From contig CM055817.1 in the NCBI GenBank assembly GCA_029582265.1, forward strand, positions 22,884,161-22,948,160: a stretch of 64,000 bases of DNA. Reading direction: 5' to 3'. The notes below the pieces were generated by a model. It was not told where the DNA came from and did not search any database. It worked only from the letters and a program-made list of their open reading frames with translations. A program made the position numbers and the translations under genes. This stretch comes from Zoroaster sp. YZ-2022 (taxonomy: Eukaryota > Echinodermata > Asteroidea > Forcipulatida > Zoroasteridae). Below, piece after piece: positions 11,568 through 23,130 of the stretch; position 1 is the stretch's first letter, and every line of letters starts with the position of its first letter.

Positions 11568-12760
11568 AGGCAATATACATCAAGGAACACTTATTTTGAC
11601 AAATACGAATTTGTAAACTATCCACTGTATTTATACATTTAAGTAAATCTAAGGTCTGTTTTCAATTTCAGTGTTGAACATACTTTGACTTTTTTTCAGT
11701 TTTTAAAAATAATGCTATGTTTATAGTCACATTAATAATTTGAAACATCTGAAGAAATGTGTGCACATATTACGATGCTTTATTGCCACAGAATTACCAA
11801 ACACAAATAAAACAATCAAATGATTGAATAGAATAATTAATTACAGCAATATGATGATTACAATGACCCTTTGTTATTGAGATATTAATTCCTGAATGGA
11901 ATTCAACTGTTTCTTTAGTGATCTTGTTAGATTTCAGACTTTGTAGGTAGGGTTGATGATACAGAATTGATGATGTCATTGTAAAACACCATTTTGTCTT
12001 AAACATTAAAGCCCCAATACACCTTTGGTTAAAGTCATTATGTTCATTTATACTTGATGAGTATCAAGAAATATGTATAGAAACCAATCTGTAAAAGTTG
12101 CAGCTCTCATTCCAAATGTTTTCCTTGATGAAATGTTCATTAACAAAGCATATAAATACAATAAGTGGCTGAAATTACACATTTTGATATTGACTTTTGT
12201 TTTCCTGTTTTCTCTTCAATTAAATCACTTCAGATTGAATATTTTCTCAGGATAATTGTTACCTTACTAACTTTGATGAAGTCAACTTTTAGATGATAAT
12301 TTTATAATTGGATAATTACCAAAGGTGTACTGCATAAACGATTTGCTCAAATAATAATAATAAACAGTTTAGATTTGAACAAAATACCATTAAGTCCTTA
12401 AATGAGAAAAACAAATTATTTGATAACATTTCAAATCCATGACTGCTTGCCTAAACAAATTTTTGTTCAGATATTCTCATCTGAACACGAATCTCATTAA
12501 ATTCCTCATTCATTACCAAGACCAGTTTGAAAAGAATGACCACAACTAGCTTGGAAACATTGAACAATGTAAGCTGTATAACGTTTCATTGACAGCACTG
12601 AAGGTGTATTTCATCAGTCAAAATGCGGTCAATTCATTCAGAGATATCACTCTTAATCCAACTGTTTCAACGAGTCAGGATTTGTAATCATAAAAATCAA
12701 CACATAAAATATGTTAAAATATAAAGATCTTAAATTTAAACTAAAGATATATTAAGTGAC
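11568..12760. repeat. Segmental repeat unit 3, truncated (copy C)
   Basis: This matches copy B from its left end and stops abruptly after AAGATATATTAAGTGA at about 12760, before the position where the gene would lie. A third unit of the tandem array is therefore only partly present. Confidence 0.9.
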
Positions 12761-12824
12761 CTAATAGATTACCATTAGCTCTTTGGGAAAACGAAAATAA
12801 AATAAAAATGTCGAGAGCGTGAAA

Positions 12825-14210
12825 CTAACACCTGTATAATTCTGGATTTGCACGCACGCTATGAGGGAAACTTTTGCGTTTCAGTTGTGATTTTGAAAGT
12901 TGTGTTGATTTGAACATTTTCTCGAAAGGATTATTGTCTTAATTTATTAATTGCCTTGTGATTAATCGCTATGTTGTTGAAAATTTGAATGATTTGGAAA
13001 GTTTGAAATCTATGCTGACATACAGGACACATGATTTATAAGTATTTTGCGTTTTGAAGTTGACATGGTACGTTTGTTCCGGACCATAATGTCCGCAAGT
13101 ACCATTATGTCCGCGAACCGATTTGGGCCCATTATGTCCGACCCATTACGTCCGCTGAACCATTACGTCCGACCCATTACGTCCGCTGAACCATTACGTC
13201 CGACCCATTACGTCCGCGGAACCATTACGTCCGACTCATTACGTCCGCTGAACCATTACGTCCGACCCATTACGTCCGCGGAACCATTACGTCCGACTCA
13301 TTACGTCCGCTGAACCATTATGTCCGACCCATTACGTCCGCGGGCCCATTATGTCCGGCCCATTACGTCCGCGGAATCATTATGTCCGACCCATTACGTC
13401 CGCGGAACCATTATGTCCGACCCATTACGTCCGCGGAACCATTATGTCCGACCCATTACGTCCGCGGGCCCATAACTCAAATAATGTTTGAACACGTAAC
13501 GTTTGGGAAGTTAAAACCAACAATTTCATGTCACAGCGCTCTACTTAAAAAATGCAAAATTGGGTTGTTAAAAACCACTGGTGTTAATTTAAGTGTTTTT
13601 GCACTGTAAGTACTTACAGTGCAAAAACTGGTATGTTAAATAGTACACCAGTGGTGCTCATATGAAGCACGATAATTCAGACACTTTACTAAATTAACAC
13701 CAGTGGTTTTTAATAACCCAATTTTGCAGTAGAGCGCTGTGTCATGAAATTGTTCAAAGTAATTGGTTTTAACTTCCCCAACGTTACGTGTTCATACATT
13801 ATTTGAGTTATGGGCCCGCGGACGTACGGTCGGTATAATGGTTCCGCGGACGTAAAGGGTCGGACATAATGGTTCCGCGGACGTAATGGGTCGGACATAA
13901 TGGTTCCGCGGACATAATGGGCCGGACATAATGGGCCCGCGGACGTAATGGGTCGGACGTAATGGTTCAGCGGACGTAATGGGTCGGACGTAATGGTTCA
14001 GCGGACGTAATGGGTCGGACGTAATGGTTCAGCGGACATAATGGGTCGGACATAATGGGCCCAAATCGGTTCGCGGACATAATGGTACTTGCGGACATTA
14101 TGGTCCGGAACATACGTTTAAAAAGTAGTTATTACTTGAAACTCGATGTTGTGTGGGAAAATTTACCCTTCGTGAAAACGTAAATTGCTTGTTAGCACTC
14201 ATGTTGCCCT
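12825..14210. repeat. Dispersed repeat interrupted by a foldback element
   Basis: The outer parts (12825-13075 and 14112-14210) match 40520-40890 continuously, sharing GATTAATCG, AAGTTTGAAATCT, GTACGTTT, ACTCGATGTTGTGTGG and CCCTTCGTGAAAACG. The 40-kb copy lacks the insertion and serves as an empty site. Confidence 0.85.
13076..14111. mobile_element. Foldback element with long tandem-repeat arms
   Basis: The ends are GTTCCGGACCATAAT and its reverse complement. Each arm of about 500 bp consists of alternating 14- and 17-bp blocks of CATTACGTCCGACC and CATTACGTCCGCKGAAC type. A 32-bp perfect palindrome (13596-13627, core GCACTGTAAGTACTTACAGT) lies near the middle. Flanks read GTACGTTT on the left and ATACGTTT on the right, a 7-8 bp target duplication. 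No coding capacity is seen. The right arm carries about 60-70 extra bases near the centre. Confidence 0.93.
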
Positions 14211-14308
14211 TGGCCAATTAGTGTAATTACAAAACTAATGAGATTTAGACCCTTTAATTTTGTCGGATGGTAGATTTGAATTAAGTAATTCAGAATGTCA
14301 AAACAAAA

Positions 14309-14536
14309 TAGTGACCAATCAATTTTAAGTTTTCCCGCCCATTAGTACATTCAGGAAGAGACCTACCATTGTATCTAATCCACATGCATGTATTCCTTAT
14401 AGTTTTGGAGACAGAGCATGCATTCAAATGACGAATGCTCTAACTGGCTATTTTTGTAATTTGGCAAAGTGGCCAATACCGCATTGGTCACTATGCCAAC
14501 TTAATTTGGGATTGGTCACTATGGCAAATTAGGGAC
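14309..14536. mobile_element. TIR MITE (CGTCCCTAA family), copy 1
   Basis: This is the inverted relative of 41142-41403. It shares AAGTTTTCCCGCCCATTAG, CAGGAAGAGACCTACC and ATGACGAATGCTCTAAC. The right end reads GATTGGTCACTATGGC and TTAGGGACG; the left end is shortened to TAGTGACCAATC. Segment 14537-14975 is AT-rich with no feature I recognise. Confidence 0.75.
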
Positions 14537-14977
14537 GAAGTGTCCCTTCGTGAAAAGGTGACAACATATACATACAACTCAAACATATAAAAACATACCT
14601 GAACATAAGATAACACAAAATTATGCAATTGTACAACATCACTTAAAATATTAAATTATTTTACAAATTATTATACAACTTCAAAGCAATGCATTAATTC
14701 GCCGAGAACGAGAAGGGCGAAAACTCCAAGAAAACCGTTTTTGGAGACCAAGTTTTTTCAACTCCGTAAATCAGCACAACTTTCAATTGAATGAATTAAA
14801 GGGTCTATGAAGTGTGTTTTTGTCTTAATTGATTTGTTATGTTTATTTTATCAGTTGATATGAATAAAAACCAATTTTAATTTTGTTTTGTGTCTTGAGT
14901 GGATTTTCATTATATTAATTTTAAAAAAATTTAAATGTTTAAAATTTTGCACGACGCGAGGTGGCGCTATCTGTGAC

Positions 14978-16945
14978 GTTACACCCGGGCGCGATTTTTT
15001 TATCTGCAAACAAGAATTGCCATCCCGCGATATTTCAGCCAATCAGATGTCTTATACATATTCATGACCTATTCTATCAGTCTCAAAACACTTAAATCTC
15101 TGGCTAGCCCTAACCATGGAGGAAGGAAATACACTTCCTCCATGCCCTAACATACCAATGAGCTACCAAAACAAAGTCCCTAGGCAGACCAGAGACTCTG
15201 CCAGAAACTTGGAATGTAAACAAACCAACCCAAGGCCATACCTTGGCTGATGATAGTGAAGTAATCACATATCAGTTATACTGTACAAGGCATGAATAGA
15301 CAATATACACACTGTGCGTTTGCAATACAGTATCGATAAAATCGATAGTGAATTTAATAATATAACTACCAGTGCTAACAATTGATATGGAAACTAAGAA
15401 AACTGCAGTTTCATTCAGCTGAAGGCATAAGTCTAGATGGTCTTAACATCTGGAATACTTGAAACCAGTGATACAGTGAATTTAGGGTTTCTAATTCTCA
15501 CAGTGACTGAACAATGGTGAGCTATGAATTTACAAATAACTCGGAAATAATATTTGTTTTATAACAAGGTTTACAACAAAATGATTAGTGGAAACTAGGT
15601 GAATTCTGAAACCTCCATTCATTACATTACAATAAAAGTGTAAGAAAATTGATCTAAATGAATCAGCAACAATACAAATGTGGGAAATGTAATTAAGTAA
15701 AATGATAAGAATTAATAGCCAGAAAGAAACTAAAATAATCCAGTCAGAATTAACTGAATCAACTCTAGGTCAACATCCAATATAAAAACGTACATCTCAA
15801 CTAAATCAGAAAAATAGATGGAAAGTAACAGAAAATATATTTAAAAAAGGTTTTTCGAGTTACAACTGGTCATCAACTTAAAATGAACTATATATTTATT
15901 ACACTTTTATAGCAGACACGTATTCCTCAAACCTTGAGTCTGAGTCATTTTATATGGTGATTGAAATCAAAGTTACAATGAAAGTCTATACACTTTTCAG
16001 AAAATATATACAAAAATAGGTTTTTCGAATTTTACCAGGATTTCCAGGTTAACAATTAAGACTTAATTTTAGCTTTGAACTCATGAACTGTACTAAGAAA
16101 GTCTTTTCTGAAGTAAAAAAACATTTTGTTAGTAATGTATTTTTTTATGCATAACTCCAGCCTATGAAAGCAGTCAGCAATAGTGAAAATACGTTCAGGT
16201 TGTTTGTATTTATTATGTGAAATTCAGTTTGTCTCATAAACTTTACAAATTTATTTGGAAAGAAATAGTTATACTAAAATTATAGACAAAAAACATATAA
16301 TGATTGATGCTATACACAATTCAGTTTATATAAAAATAGAATCATCTGATTTGTACAATTTGTTTGTGTCCTTTTGCTTTTAAATATATTTCATCTAGCC
16401 CCCACGTACCCCCTTAAAATTACATTATCGTGTGCCCATGAATTTAGGGTATGGTTCTGCGTTAAATAGCTTGTTGTGAAAAGGGGCATCAGTATATAAA
16501 ACGTACAGTTATTTTTAACCACGTTATTTCAACTCAGTACCACCATATAGAAAGTTTACATGCATAGCCTATGGTACTCGATCAGTACATACTGTACATG
16601 TAAGTTATTTCATTTCACTACATGTACATGCACATTGCATTTGGATTACATTCCGCTGAGTTGACTACGCACTAGTTCTTATGAATCTAGCTGCAAGAAG
16701 TTCATACATACTATGCACTGTATATTTACATTACATTTATGTACACGTATAATGTACAAATACTGTTAATAGAAAACATAATATGTGCGCGCGCACTTAC
16801 CGGTACTGATCAGTGTGCCTAGCCTGCATCTAATATGCATATGTTAATAATATCCTACGTCATCTTTAAAAAAACGTACCATGTGATTAGCTGAAATATT
16901 GTGGGATGGCAATTCTCGTTTGCAGAAAAAAAAATCGCCACCCGG
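14978..16945. mobile_element. Possible 2-kb non-autonomous element with ~70-bp inverted ends
   Basis: The left end (14978-15050: CACCCGGGCGCGATTTTTTT, GAATTGCCATCCC, ATATTTCAGCCAATCA) is repeated in reverse complement at 16868-16945 with about 80% agreement. The interior is AT-rich with no transposase frame and has an internal direct repeat with GGTTTTTCGA at about 15850 and 16020. I found no clean target duplication, so the exact ends are uncertain. Confidence 0.6.
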
Positions 16946-17345
16946 GCAGAGAACAAAGCAAACAAAGGTTTTCATCGTTTGCTAGCGCGTGCCTTTTTAA
17001 CCCATTATTGTTGGCCATCATTGTTGCCACGAGGTAATAAAACAGTCATGAACTGCTAGCAACATGACTTGTAATAAACATGTACTTAAGTAAAACTTGT
17101 AGCTTTGCATGGTGAAGAGGATAAGTAAAGACTGTCGACTTTAAACACTTCGTGACACTTCAATAGTAAAGCATGACACAGAGTGCCACGTGAACACGGG
17201 CTAGTGCTAAAATCTCCCAGGTGTACGTCACGGCTTTTATGTTAATAAGGAGGAATGGGAGGAGCGTGGCGCCCCCTAAATTTAGAATTTATGTTTTAAT
17301 TGTACAAACGGACGCAGAAAAAATGGACAAAGGGCAAATATATTC
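16946..17345. repeat. Dispersed repeat, also in the modular gene's introns
   Basis: It contains GAGAACAAAGCAAACAAA, CTTTTTAACCCATTATTGTT, GGTAATAAAACAGTCATGAA, ATCTCCCAGGTGTACGTCAC and ACGCAGAAAAAATGGACAA. All recur at 49325-50190, and a shortened form lies at 53130-54540. No coding content. Segment 17346-17600 is empty. Confidence 0.8.
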
Positions 17346-17600
17346 TCCAATAAGCAATTTTTTAAGCATACTTTATTGTTTACACTGTCAAAACAGTCTA
17401 TTTCATAGACCATTTAAATGAAACTCCTTATATTAGCAGAAAATCACATCACTAACTGAACGTTTGACCAAGTTCAGATTTAAATGAAATTAGCTAATTC
17501 ATAGTTTTCAAATATACAAGCAAATGATTCCATATAGCCTAATTGTAACAGTTAACGCAAAACTCGTTGATTAGCATTCCTCTTTCGCAAAAAGAATCTT

Positions 17601-17654
17601 CAACAACGGACTGCCGTGGAGTTGTCGATCAGTGAACACGGCAGTCCGTTGTTG
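17601..17654. repeat. Perfect 18-bp inverted repeat (hairpin)
   Basis: The arm CAACAACGGACTGCCGTG (17601-17618) and its exact reverse complement (17637-17654) flank an 18-base loop. The loop GTTGTCGATCAGTGAACAC is itself the reverse complement of sequence in the tandem units at 17790-17820 and 18030-18050. Confidence 0.9.
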
Positions 17655-17750
17655 TATTATTCTTGGTTCAAAGCTGTCTTTGTATGTTTTTGATCCGACG
17701 GCAGTACACGAAGGCTACAATCACGAACCGCTACCACACGCACGAACCGC

Positions 17751-18205
17751 TATCAAACGCAGTCTTGTGAACTTCGTATAATCTTCCCACGAAAACGTGT
17801 TCACTGATCGACAACTAACTTCACAGCAGCGCGTTGTTGTATATGCGCGTGCGCACCAAAAATGTGGGCCGCACTAGCACAACAAATCGACACATGCGTA
17901 GTGGTTTCCCCTGTTTCCCCTGTTTACGAAGATCCCAAGACTTTGTTTGATAGCGGTTCGTGCGGCGTGCGGCGTGCGGCGGGCTATCAAACGCAGTCTT
18001 GTGAACTTCGTATAATCTTCCCACGAAAACGTGTTCACTGATCGACAACTAACTTCACAGCAGTGCGTTGTTGTATATGCGCGTGCGCACCAAAAATGTG
18101 GACCGCACTAGCACAACAAATCGACACATGCGTAGTGGTTTCCCCTGTTTTCGGGGGGGGGGGGAGATTATACGAAGATCCCAAGACTTTGTTTGATAGC
18201 GGTTC
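17751..18205. repeat. Two tandem units of about 234 bp
   Basis: Copies start at 17751 and 17985 with TATCAAACGCAGTCTTGTG. They share CCACGAAAACGTGTTCACTG, GCGCGTGCGCACCAAAAATG and ACACATGCGTAGTGGTTTCC. Each ends in a GTGCGGC run: about three heptamers in the first, about thirty in the second. Confidence 0.9.
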
Positions 18206-18415
18206 GTGTGGCGTGCGGCGTGCGGCGTGCGGCGTGCGGCGTGCGGCGTGCGGCGTGCGGCGTGCGGCGTGCGGCGTGCGGCGTGCGGCGTGCGGCGTGC
18301 GGCGTGCGGCGTGCGGCGTGCGGCGTGCGGCGTGCGGCGTGCGGCGTGCGGCGTGCGGCGTGCGGCGTGCGGCGTGCGGCGTGCGGCGTGCGGCGTGCGG
18401 CGTGCGGCGTGCGGC
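18206..18415. repeat. GTGCGGC heptamer array, 30 copies
   Basis: 210 bases of nearly pure GTGCGGC, with one GTGTGGC at the start. A 7-base unit leaves all frames open, so long Arg/Ala/Cys or Arg/Thr/Pro/His frames exist on both strands; none is a gene. It is a CpG-dense island in AT-rich DNA. Segment 18416-19290 holds nothing I recognise. Confidence 0.97.
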
Positions 18416-19290
18416 GAAGGATCGTTTATCCAAAACATAAAAAACACAGTCCTGACCAAGACTAGCACCCTTCTGGTCATGTGCCGTGTCTGAAAAATAA
18501 GCGGTCGAGTCAGCAGGTTTCATGGAACATCAGATAATTCTAGTTTATTCGTAATCACAGTAATCAGTCATAACATTCATTGGAGAAGATAATCAAAATT
18601 AATCAGGAACAGTAATTGTCAATTGGTTGAGTAAATCAGAAGGTTCGACGATTAAGGATTTGCCAGGCTAAATGGATCACTCGGATTGGGAAATCAGGTA
18701 GTAAATTGTAGATTGGAGATGAACTTCTATGTTGAATACGTAGAGGAATACGTACAGGGATACGTAGTGGCAAACGTACAGGTATATAGTGGTATACGGA
18801 GGATATATATATAGTTTGCAAAATCAAGGAAAATGAGCAATAATTAGGAAATCATTTATGCAAAGTGATTAACAAAAGGCGGGTACAATATGAACCGACA
18901 TGAGCTACAACATTACATGTAATCACATTGGTTTTGTGCATATATGGAAAAGGATGGTATTTCAGACACCTAAAGAATCGTAAAGGTTCTCTTGGAAAAT
19001 CACAATAATGACACAACAATATTGTACTAAATTGGAATGATTAATAATCTTGAACATATATAAGAAACAATTATAGGCCGAATTGTATGACTAGATAATT
19101 ATATATTCATCAATAATTATAACGTTTATGAGAGAAACTCACCATCATGGTGAGCATGTGAGAGCGCTTTTATTCGCCGCGCGGTGGCGCACTATCGCTG
19201 CGATTTCACAACAGTGTCCATACATTAAAAAAATACTAAATAATTATTTCCGTGATATTCAAGGTTCATATATATTTTCACATTAGGAGA

Positions 19291-19465
19291 CAGGAGACAG
19301 TCTCCTGAAGATGACTAGAGCAGACTAGTCGAAACGGTGAGAAACAAACCGACCGGCTCTTCTCAGAGCCATCACTCTTTCCAAATAGAGATCATTACAT
19401 GGTGTAACCCGAATTAACTCAAGAACATCTATCTCAACCATGCAAAGCCGCAAATCCTACAACAA
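19291..19465. repeat. Dispersed repeat with a histone-type 3' stem-loop
   Basis: It matches 41615-41770. It includes the palindrome CAGGAGACAGTCTCCTG (about 19291-19307), CTAGAGCAGACTAGTCGAAA, then GGCTCTTCTCAGAGCC at 19355-19370 in the context ACCGACC...ATCACT. Stem of 6 bp and loop TCTC fit the histone mRNA 3' hairpin consensus. The following CCAAATAGAGA is a weak match to a histone downstream element. No histone coding sequence is nearby. Confidence 0.7.
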
Positions 19466-19466
19466 T

Positions 19467-20311
19467 AAAAAGTATTACAGGTATAGACACAATAGGAAGT
19501 AAAAGTGAGCACAAGATATGGGTGATACTGCAGAGGGATGCATTGAGAAGCAGAGTTTGTAAACATGGGTCCCTTAGCGTACATGTGCATTGAGTATTAC
19601 AAGTATAGACACAATAGGAAGTAAAAGTGAGCACAATATATGGGTGATACTGCAGAGGGATGCATTGAGAAGCAGAGCTTGTAAACATGGGTTCCTTAGC
19701 ATACATGTGCATTGAGTATTACAAATACAGACACAATAGGAAGTAGAAGTGAGCACAAGATATGGGTGATACTGCAGAGGGACCCATTGAGAAGCAGAGT
19801 TTGTAAACATGGGATCCTTAGCATACATGTGCATTGAGTATTACAAGTATAGACACAATAGGAAGTAAACGTGAGCACAAGATATGGGTATACTGCAGAG
19901 GGACCCATTGAGAAGCAGAGCTTGTAAACATGGGTCCCTTAGCATACATGTGCATTGAGTATTACAAGTATAGACACAATAGGAAGTAAAAGTGAGCACA
20001 AGATATGGGTGATACTGCAGAGGGATGCATTGAGAAGCAGAGTTTGTAAACAGGGGTCCCTTAGCATACATGTGCATTGAGTATTACAAGTATAGACACA
20101 ATAGGAAGTAAAGGTGAGCACAAGATATGGGTGATACTGCAGAGGGATGCATTGAGAAGCAGAGTTTGTAAACATGGGTCCCTTAGCATACATGTGCATT
20201 GAGTATTCCAAGTATAGACACAATAGGAAGTAAAGGTGAGCACAAGATATGGGTGATACTGCAGAGGGATGCATTGAGAAGCAGAGTTTGTAAACATGGG
20301 ATCCTTGACAT
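19467..20311. repeat. 122-bp minisatellite, about 7 copies
   Basis: The unit contains GTATTACAAGTATAGACACA, GGAAGTAAAAGTGAGCACAA, GATACTGCAGAGGGATGC and TTTGTAAACATGGG, repeating about every 121-123 bases. Since 122 is not a multiple of 3, overlapping minus-strand frames roll through it; they are artefacts. Segment 20312-20577 holds nothing else. Confidence 0.95.
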
Positions 20312-20585
20312 CATACTCTTACAATGTACAAGACAACAACATGTAGATTTGTACAAATGGTTTGAGCATAATCATGTAATCTGCCATTAGCTTGTGAGTT
20401 AGACGGTGACCATACAATAAAAGACTGGTGTCTATACATGGATTAGGAAGGATCTTTTTTCAGAATAGCCTTGTTTTCTTATTCGGAAGTAGTGCACCTT
20501 GTAAATGATACAGGAATTGTAACAATGACCTATGAGTGATGTGATAGAAACCGAACTTAATTTACGAGATGTGTGATAAACTAGA

Positions 20586-20833
20586 CAGCGGCGTAGCCAG
20601 GACTTTTTCAGTGTGGGGGGGGGGACAGGGGCGGCATTGCTTTTCAGTGGGGGCATTGCTTTTCAGTGGGGGGGGGGGCCAAGAGGTATGGGTTTTTACC
20701 CTTTTCTTTTTCTTTTCTGTTTTTTGGGGCACTATGAGGATTTTTCGTGGGGGGCACCTGGGGGGGCACTGGAAATTTGTGGGGGGCACGTGCCGCCCAG
20801 GTCCCCCCAAGCCCCCCCATGGCTACGCCGCTG
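20586..20833. mobile_element. hAT-type MITE with exact 8-bp target duplication
   Basis: The ends are CAGCGGCGTAGCCAG and CATGGCTACGCCGCTG. The flanks at 20578-20585 and 20834-20841 are both AAACTAGA. The interior is G-run-rich and non-coding. Ends of this type and 8-bp duplications are typical of hAT elements. Confidence 0.95.
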
Positions 20834-21255
20834 AAACTAGACATGCTGGGGACAGATATAGGCATACATATAAACTGTTATTGACAAATGCCAAAATCAC
20901 ATTCTAATAATATTGACTGAGTGAATCTTTGACTTTCTAATATGATAATTCCTCATAAGAATTAATACAAAATATTGAAAGCATGTTTAGCTATTATCTC
21001 TACACTGCGTTCTAAGCTGAAACTTTCATAGGTTGCGTCTCAAATGCATTGATTCAGAGCATATTGTACATTATTTCACAAAAGTGACTGCAATTTATTT
21101 CTAGGGAAGATTGATACCATCATGATGATCAGCTTTAGACTGAGTAGTTATACATAAAAATTCGATCAACTGGTTATGACCTATTCCATACATTACCATT
21201 ACTATCCAATTACAGTCCAAATTGGAAGATAACAATTTTACATCTACCTGTGATA

Positions 21256-21420
21256 CAGGCACGTAGCCAGAGTTGGATTTTTATATTTATATATATTATT
21301 TTTTTTTTGGGGGGGGCGGCACATTCCGTTCATGCTCTTGTGAGCCAGAATTGTTCGCACAATTATTTGTTGGTATGGGGGGGGGGGATGGTCCACCCAA
21401 ATTTAAACCAAACGTGCCTG
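21256..21420. mobile_element. hAT-type MITE with exact 8-bp target duplication
   Basis: The left end CAGGCACGTAGCCAGAG and right end ACGTGCCTG are imperfect inverted repeats. The flanks at 21248-21255 and 21421-21428 both read CTGTGATA. The interior is T- and G-homopolymer-rich. Segment 21429-22000 holds nothing recognisable. Confidence 0.92.
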
Positions 21421-21999
21421 CTGTGATATCCCTTGCTAACCGACCTGCTTAAGTTCTTCAGTTCTCTTCATTAGCGTCAATAATTCCAGTCATCCCCATT
21501 AATATCATATTAGGTCTATGCAGTCTTGAAAACCTCGTCCTGAGGGCATTCGAGCAATGCATGCGTTCCTCGTACCCACTTCAGCCTCTCCATTGAACGG
21601 GACGATCCCATTATCCAAACGCATCTTTGATATTATTTTGAATAAAGAGCTGTTAGTCATAATTTGGCGTATACAGTTAAGAACAAGATCGAGTGCTACA
21701 ACAGAGAAGCGGGGACCTGACAGGTAGATATCATTTTCGCCGTAAATTGATTTGTTTTCCCTTCAAAACAATGGTATAAAAAACTTAACGTGCTAATCAG
21801 TGTTTGTTCCCACCAGGGTCTCTAGAAGTGAGAACGTGAAGGCGACGAAATTGGTGTCATGCCAGAGCTGACTATGGGCGTCGATCGGTGGGCGTCGATA
21901 GGCAGATATAATAACATCCATGGTACTACTGATAACATAAATTTATACATTGAGCAAAACAATTGAAAACAACTTTTAAAAATCAGGTTTTTTGGAAAA

Positions 22000-22545
22000 T
22001 ATTATTGCATTTAAACGTAATGGCGGCCATATTGGACTCCCAAAATGCATGGGAAGTGGTCACATGACTCAGTATTGTCCAGTTCATTAAAAGTTGACAA
22101 CAAACCCCAAAACCCATATTGAATATTTAACAGTATCAAAATTCTAGTATTTTTAATCAAAAAGTGGAAATTCATTTGGACCTGTTTAAAATAAAAGGTT
22201 GCCATGGCAACCATAAATACCCATTATCATTGTTTTTTGCGTGATGGGGTCACAAAGAATAATTAGGAAAAGTAAGAAAATTTCAGCGTGTTCAGACGAA
22301 GCGTTCTGGAGATATTATTTTTTTAAATGTCAATGGGGACACATTATGCCCCCCAGGCTTGATAGGGTTAAGCGGGCCCGGAGCTCCTGAAGGTCGGTTC
22401 GAGCTGGATTAATAAATATTAATTAAATAAATAATAATAATTATGATTATTAAAATATTCCGTTTCTAGCGTTTTCACGAAGGGACAATTGTATTAAGAA
22501 ATCAATTACGCCGTAAATAATTGTCCTGTCGTCACTTTGACGATA
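22000..22545. repeat. Fragments of dispersed repeats
   Basis: 22040-22090 (GGTCACATGACTCA) is distantly the reverse complement of 25560-25620. 22445-22545, containing CGTTTTCACGAAGGGACAAT and TTACGCCGTAAAT, is the reverse complement of 40290-40370. No gene. Confidence 0.6.
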
Positions 22546-22859
22546 TTACCTAAGTACCTGACTAAAAGGATTGATGCCACAATTCTGCCATTAGTGTGCC
22601 ATACATCTATCTTTGATGACAGGTCTTACCGACGGCGGATGTTCCATGATTAGGTTGGAGGTCCCATGAGTGAGCTCGCGTGCTGATTGGGTATTTCGTT
22701 TCCGTCTCACTGTTAGGGTAAATTAATTGCCAATTGCAACTGCTCTGCTGGTCATCTCTTTGACAAAGTATTAAATACCATGTATAATTACACTTTATAT
22801 GCTGTTCCCAGAATTGACCCCTAATGGACTATAAGACCCCCAAAAATGTATCCGGGTTC

Positions 22860-23130
22860 TGATCTCTGGTTTTGCTATGAAACGATGTCCAATTGCAGCC
22901 AAAATTTCTGGATCGATTAGAATTCTGCTGTGCTGTGCTTTAAACGACTTTTTTCACATAGGGATATGACATTTTGCCCGATTTATGAGGCCTCTCTTAG
23001 CCATCATACTTTGTATATGGGAAATTTCCCTGTTGGCAAAACAAAAGATGGCCGAAAACAAAATCAAAAATCAAAAACAAAAAATGCTTCACCACCCACA
23101 TTTGGAAGCTGACCAATGACCAGAAACCAG
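22860..23130. repeat. Dispersed repeat (ACATAGGG/GACCAGAAACC family), copy 1
   Basis: It shares TATGAAACGATGTCCAATTG, TTTTCACATAGGG, TATGACATT and TGACCAGAAACCAGAGA with 59455-59990 and 63030-63290. ATCTCTGGTTT near the left end and AAACCAGAGAT near the right are inverted, suggesting a TIR element. Segment 23131-24380 holds no recognised feature. Confidence 0.75.

Noticed and set aside
1756..12255. A conserved 60-codon frame (MYRNQSVKVAALIPNVF...) present three times, and a 70-codon reverse frame over the same repeats
   Set aside because: Both sit inside recent segmental copies, so conservation follows from shared ancestry. No domain, signal or codon pattern supports coding.
18035..18523. 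Overlapping frames of up to 162 codons on both strands in the heptamer array
   Set aside because: A stop-free 7-base repeat opens all frames; the flanks show no gene.
19434..20297. Series of overlapping minus-strand frames with CTCMLRDPCLQ-like repeats
   Set aside because: By-product of the 122-bp minisatellite, which shifts frame in each copy.
5623..20311. CRISPR-like arrays suggested by regular repeats
   Set aside because: Units are contiguous without unique spacers, and the DNA is animal nuclear sequence.
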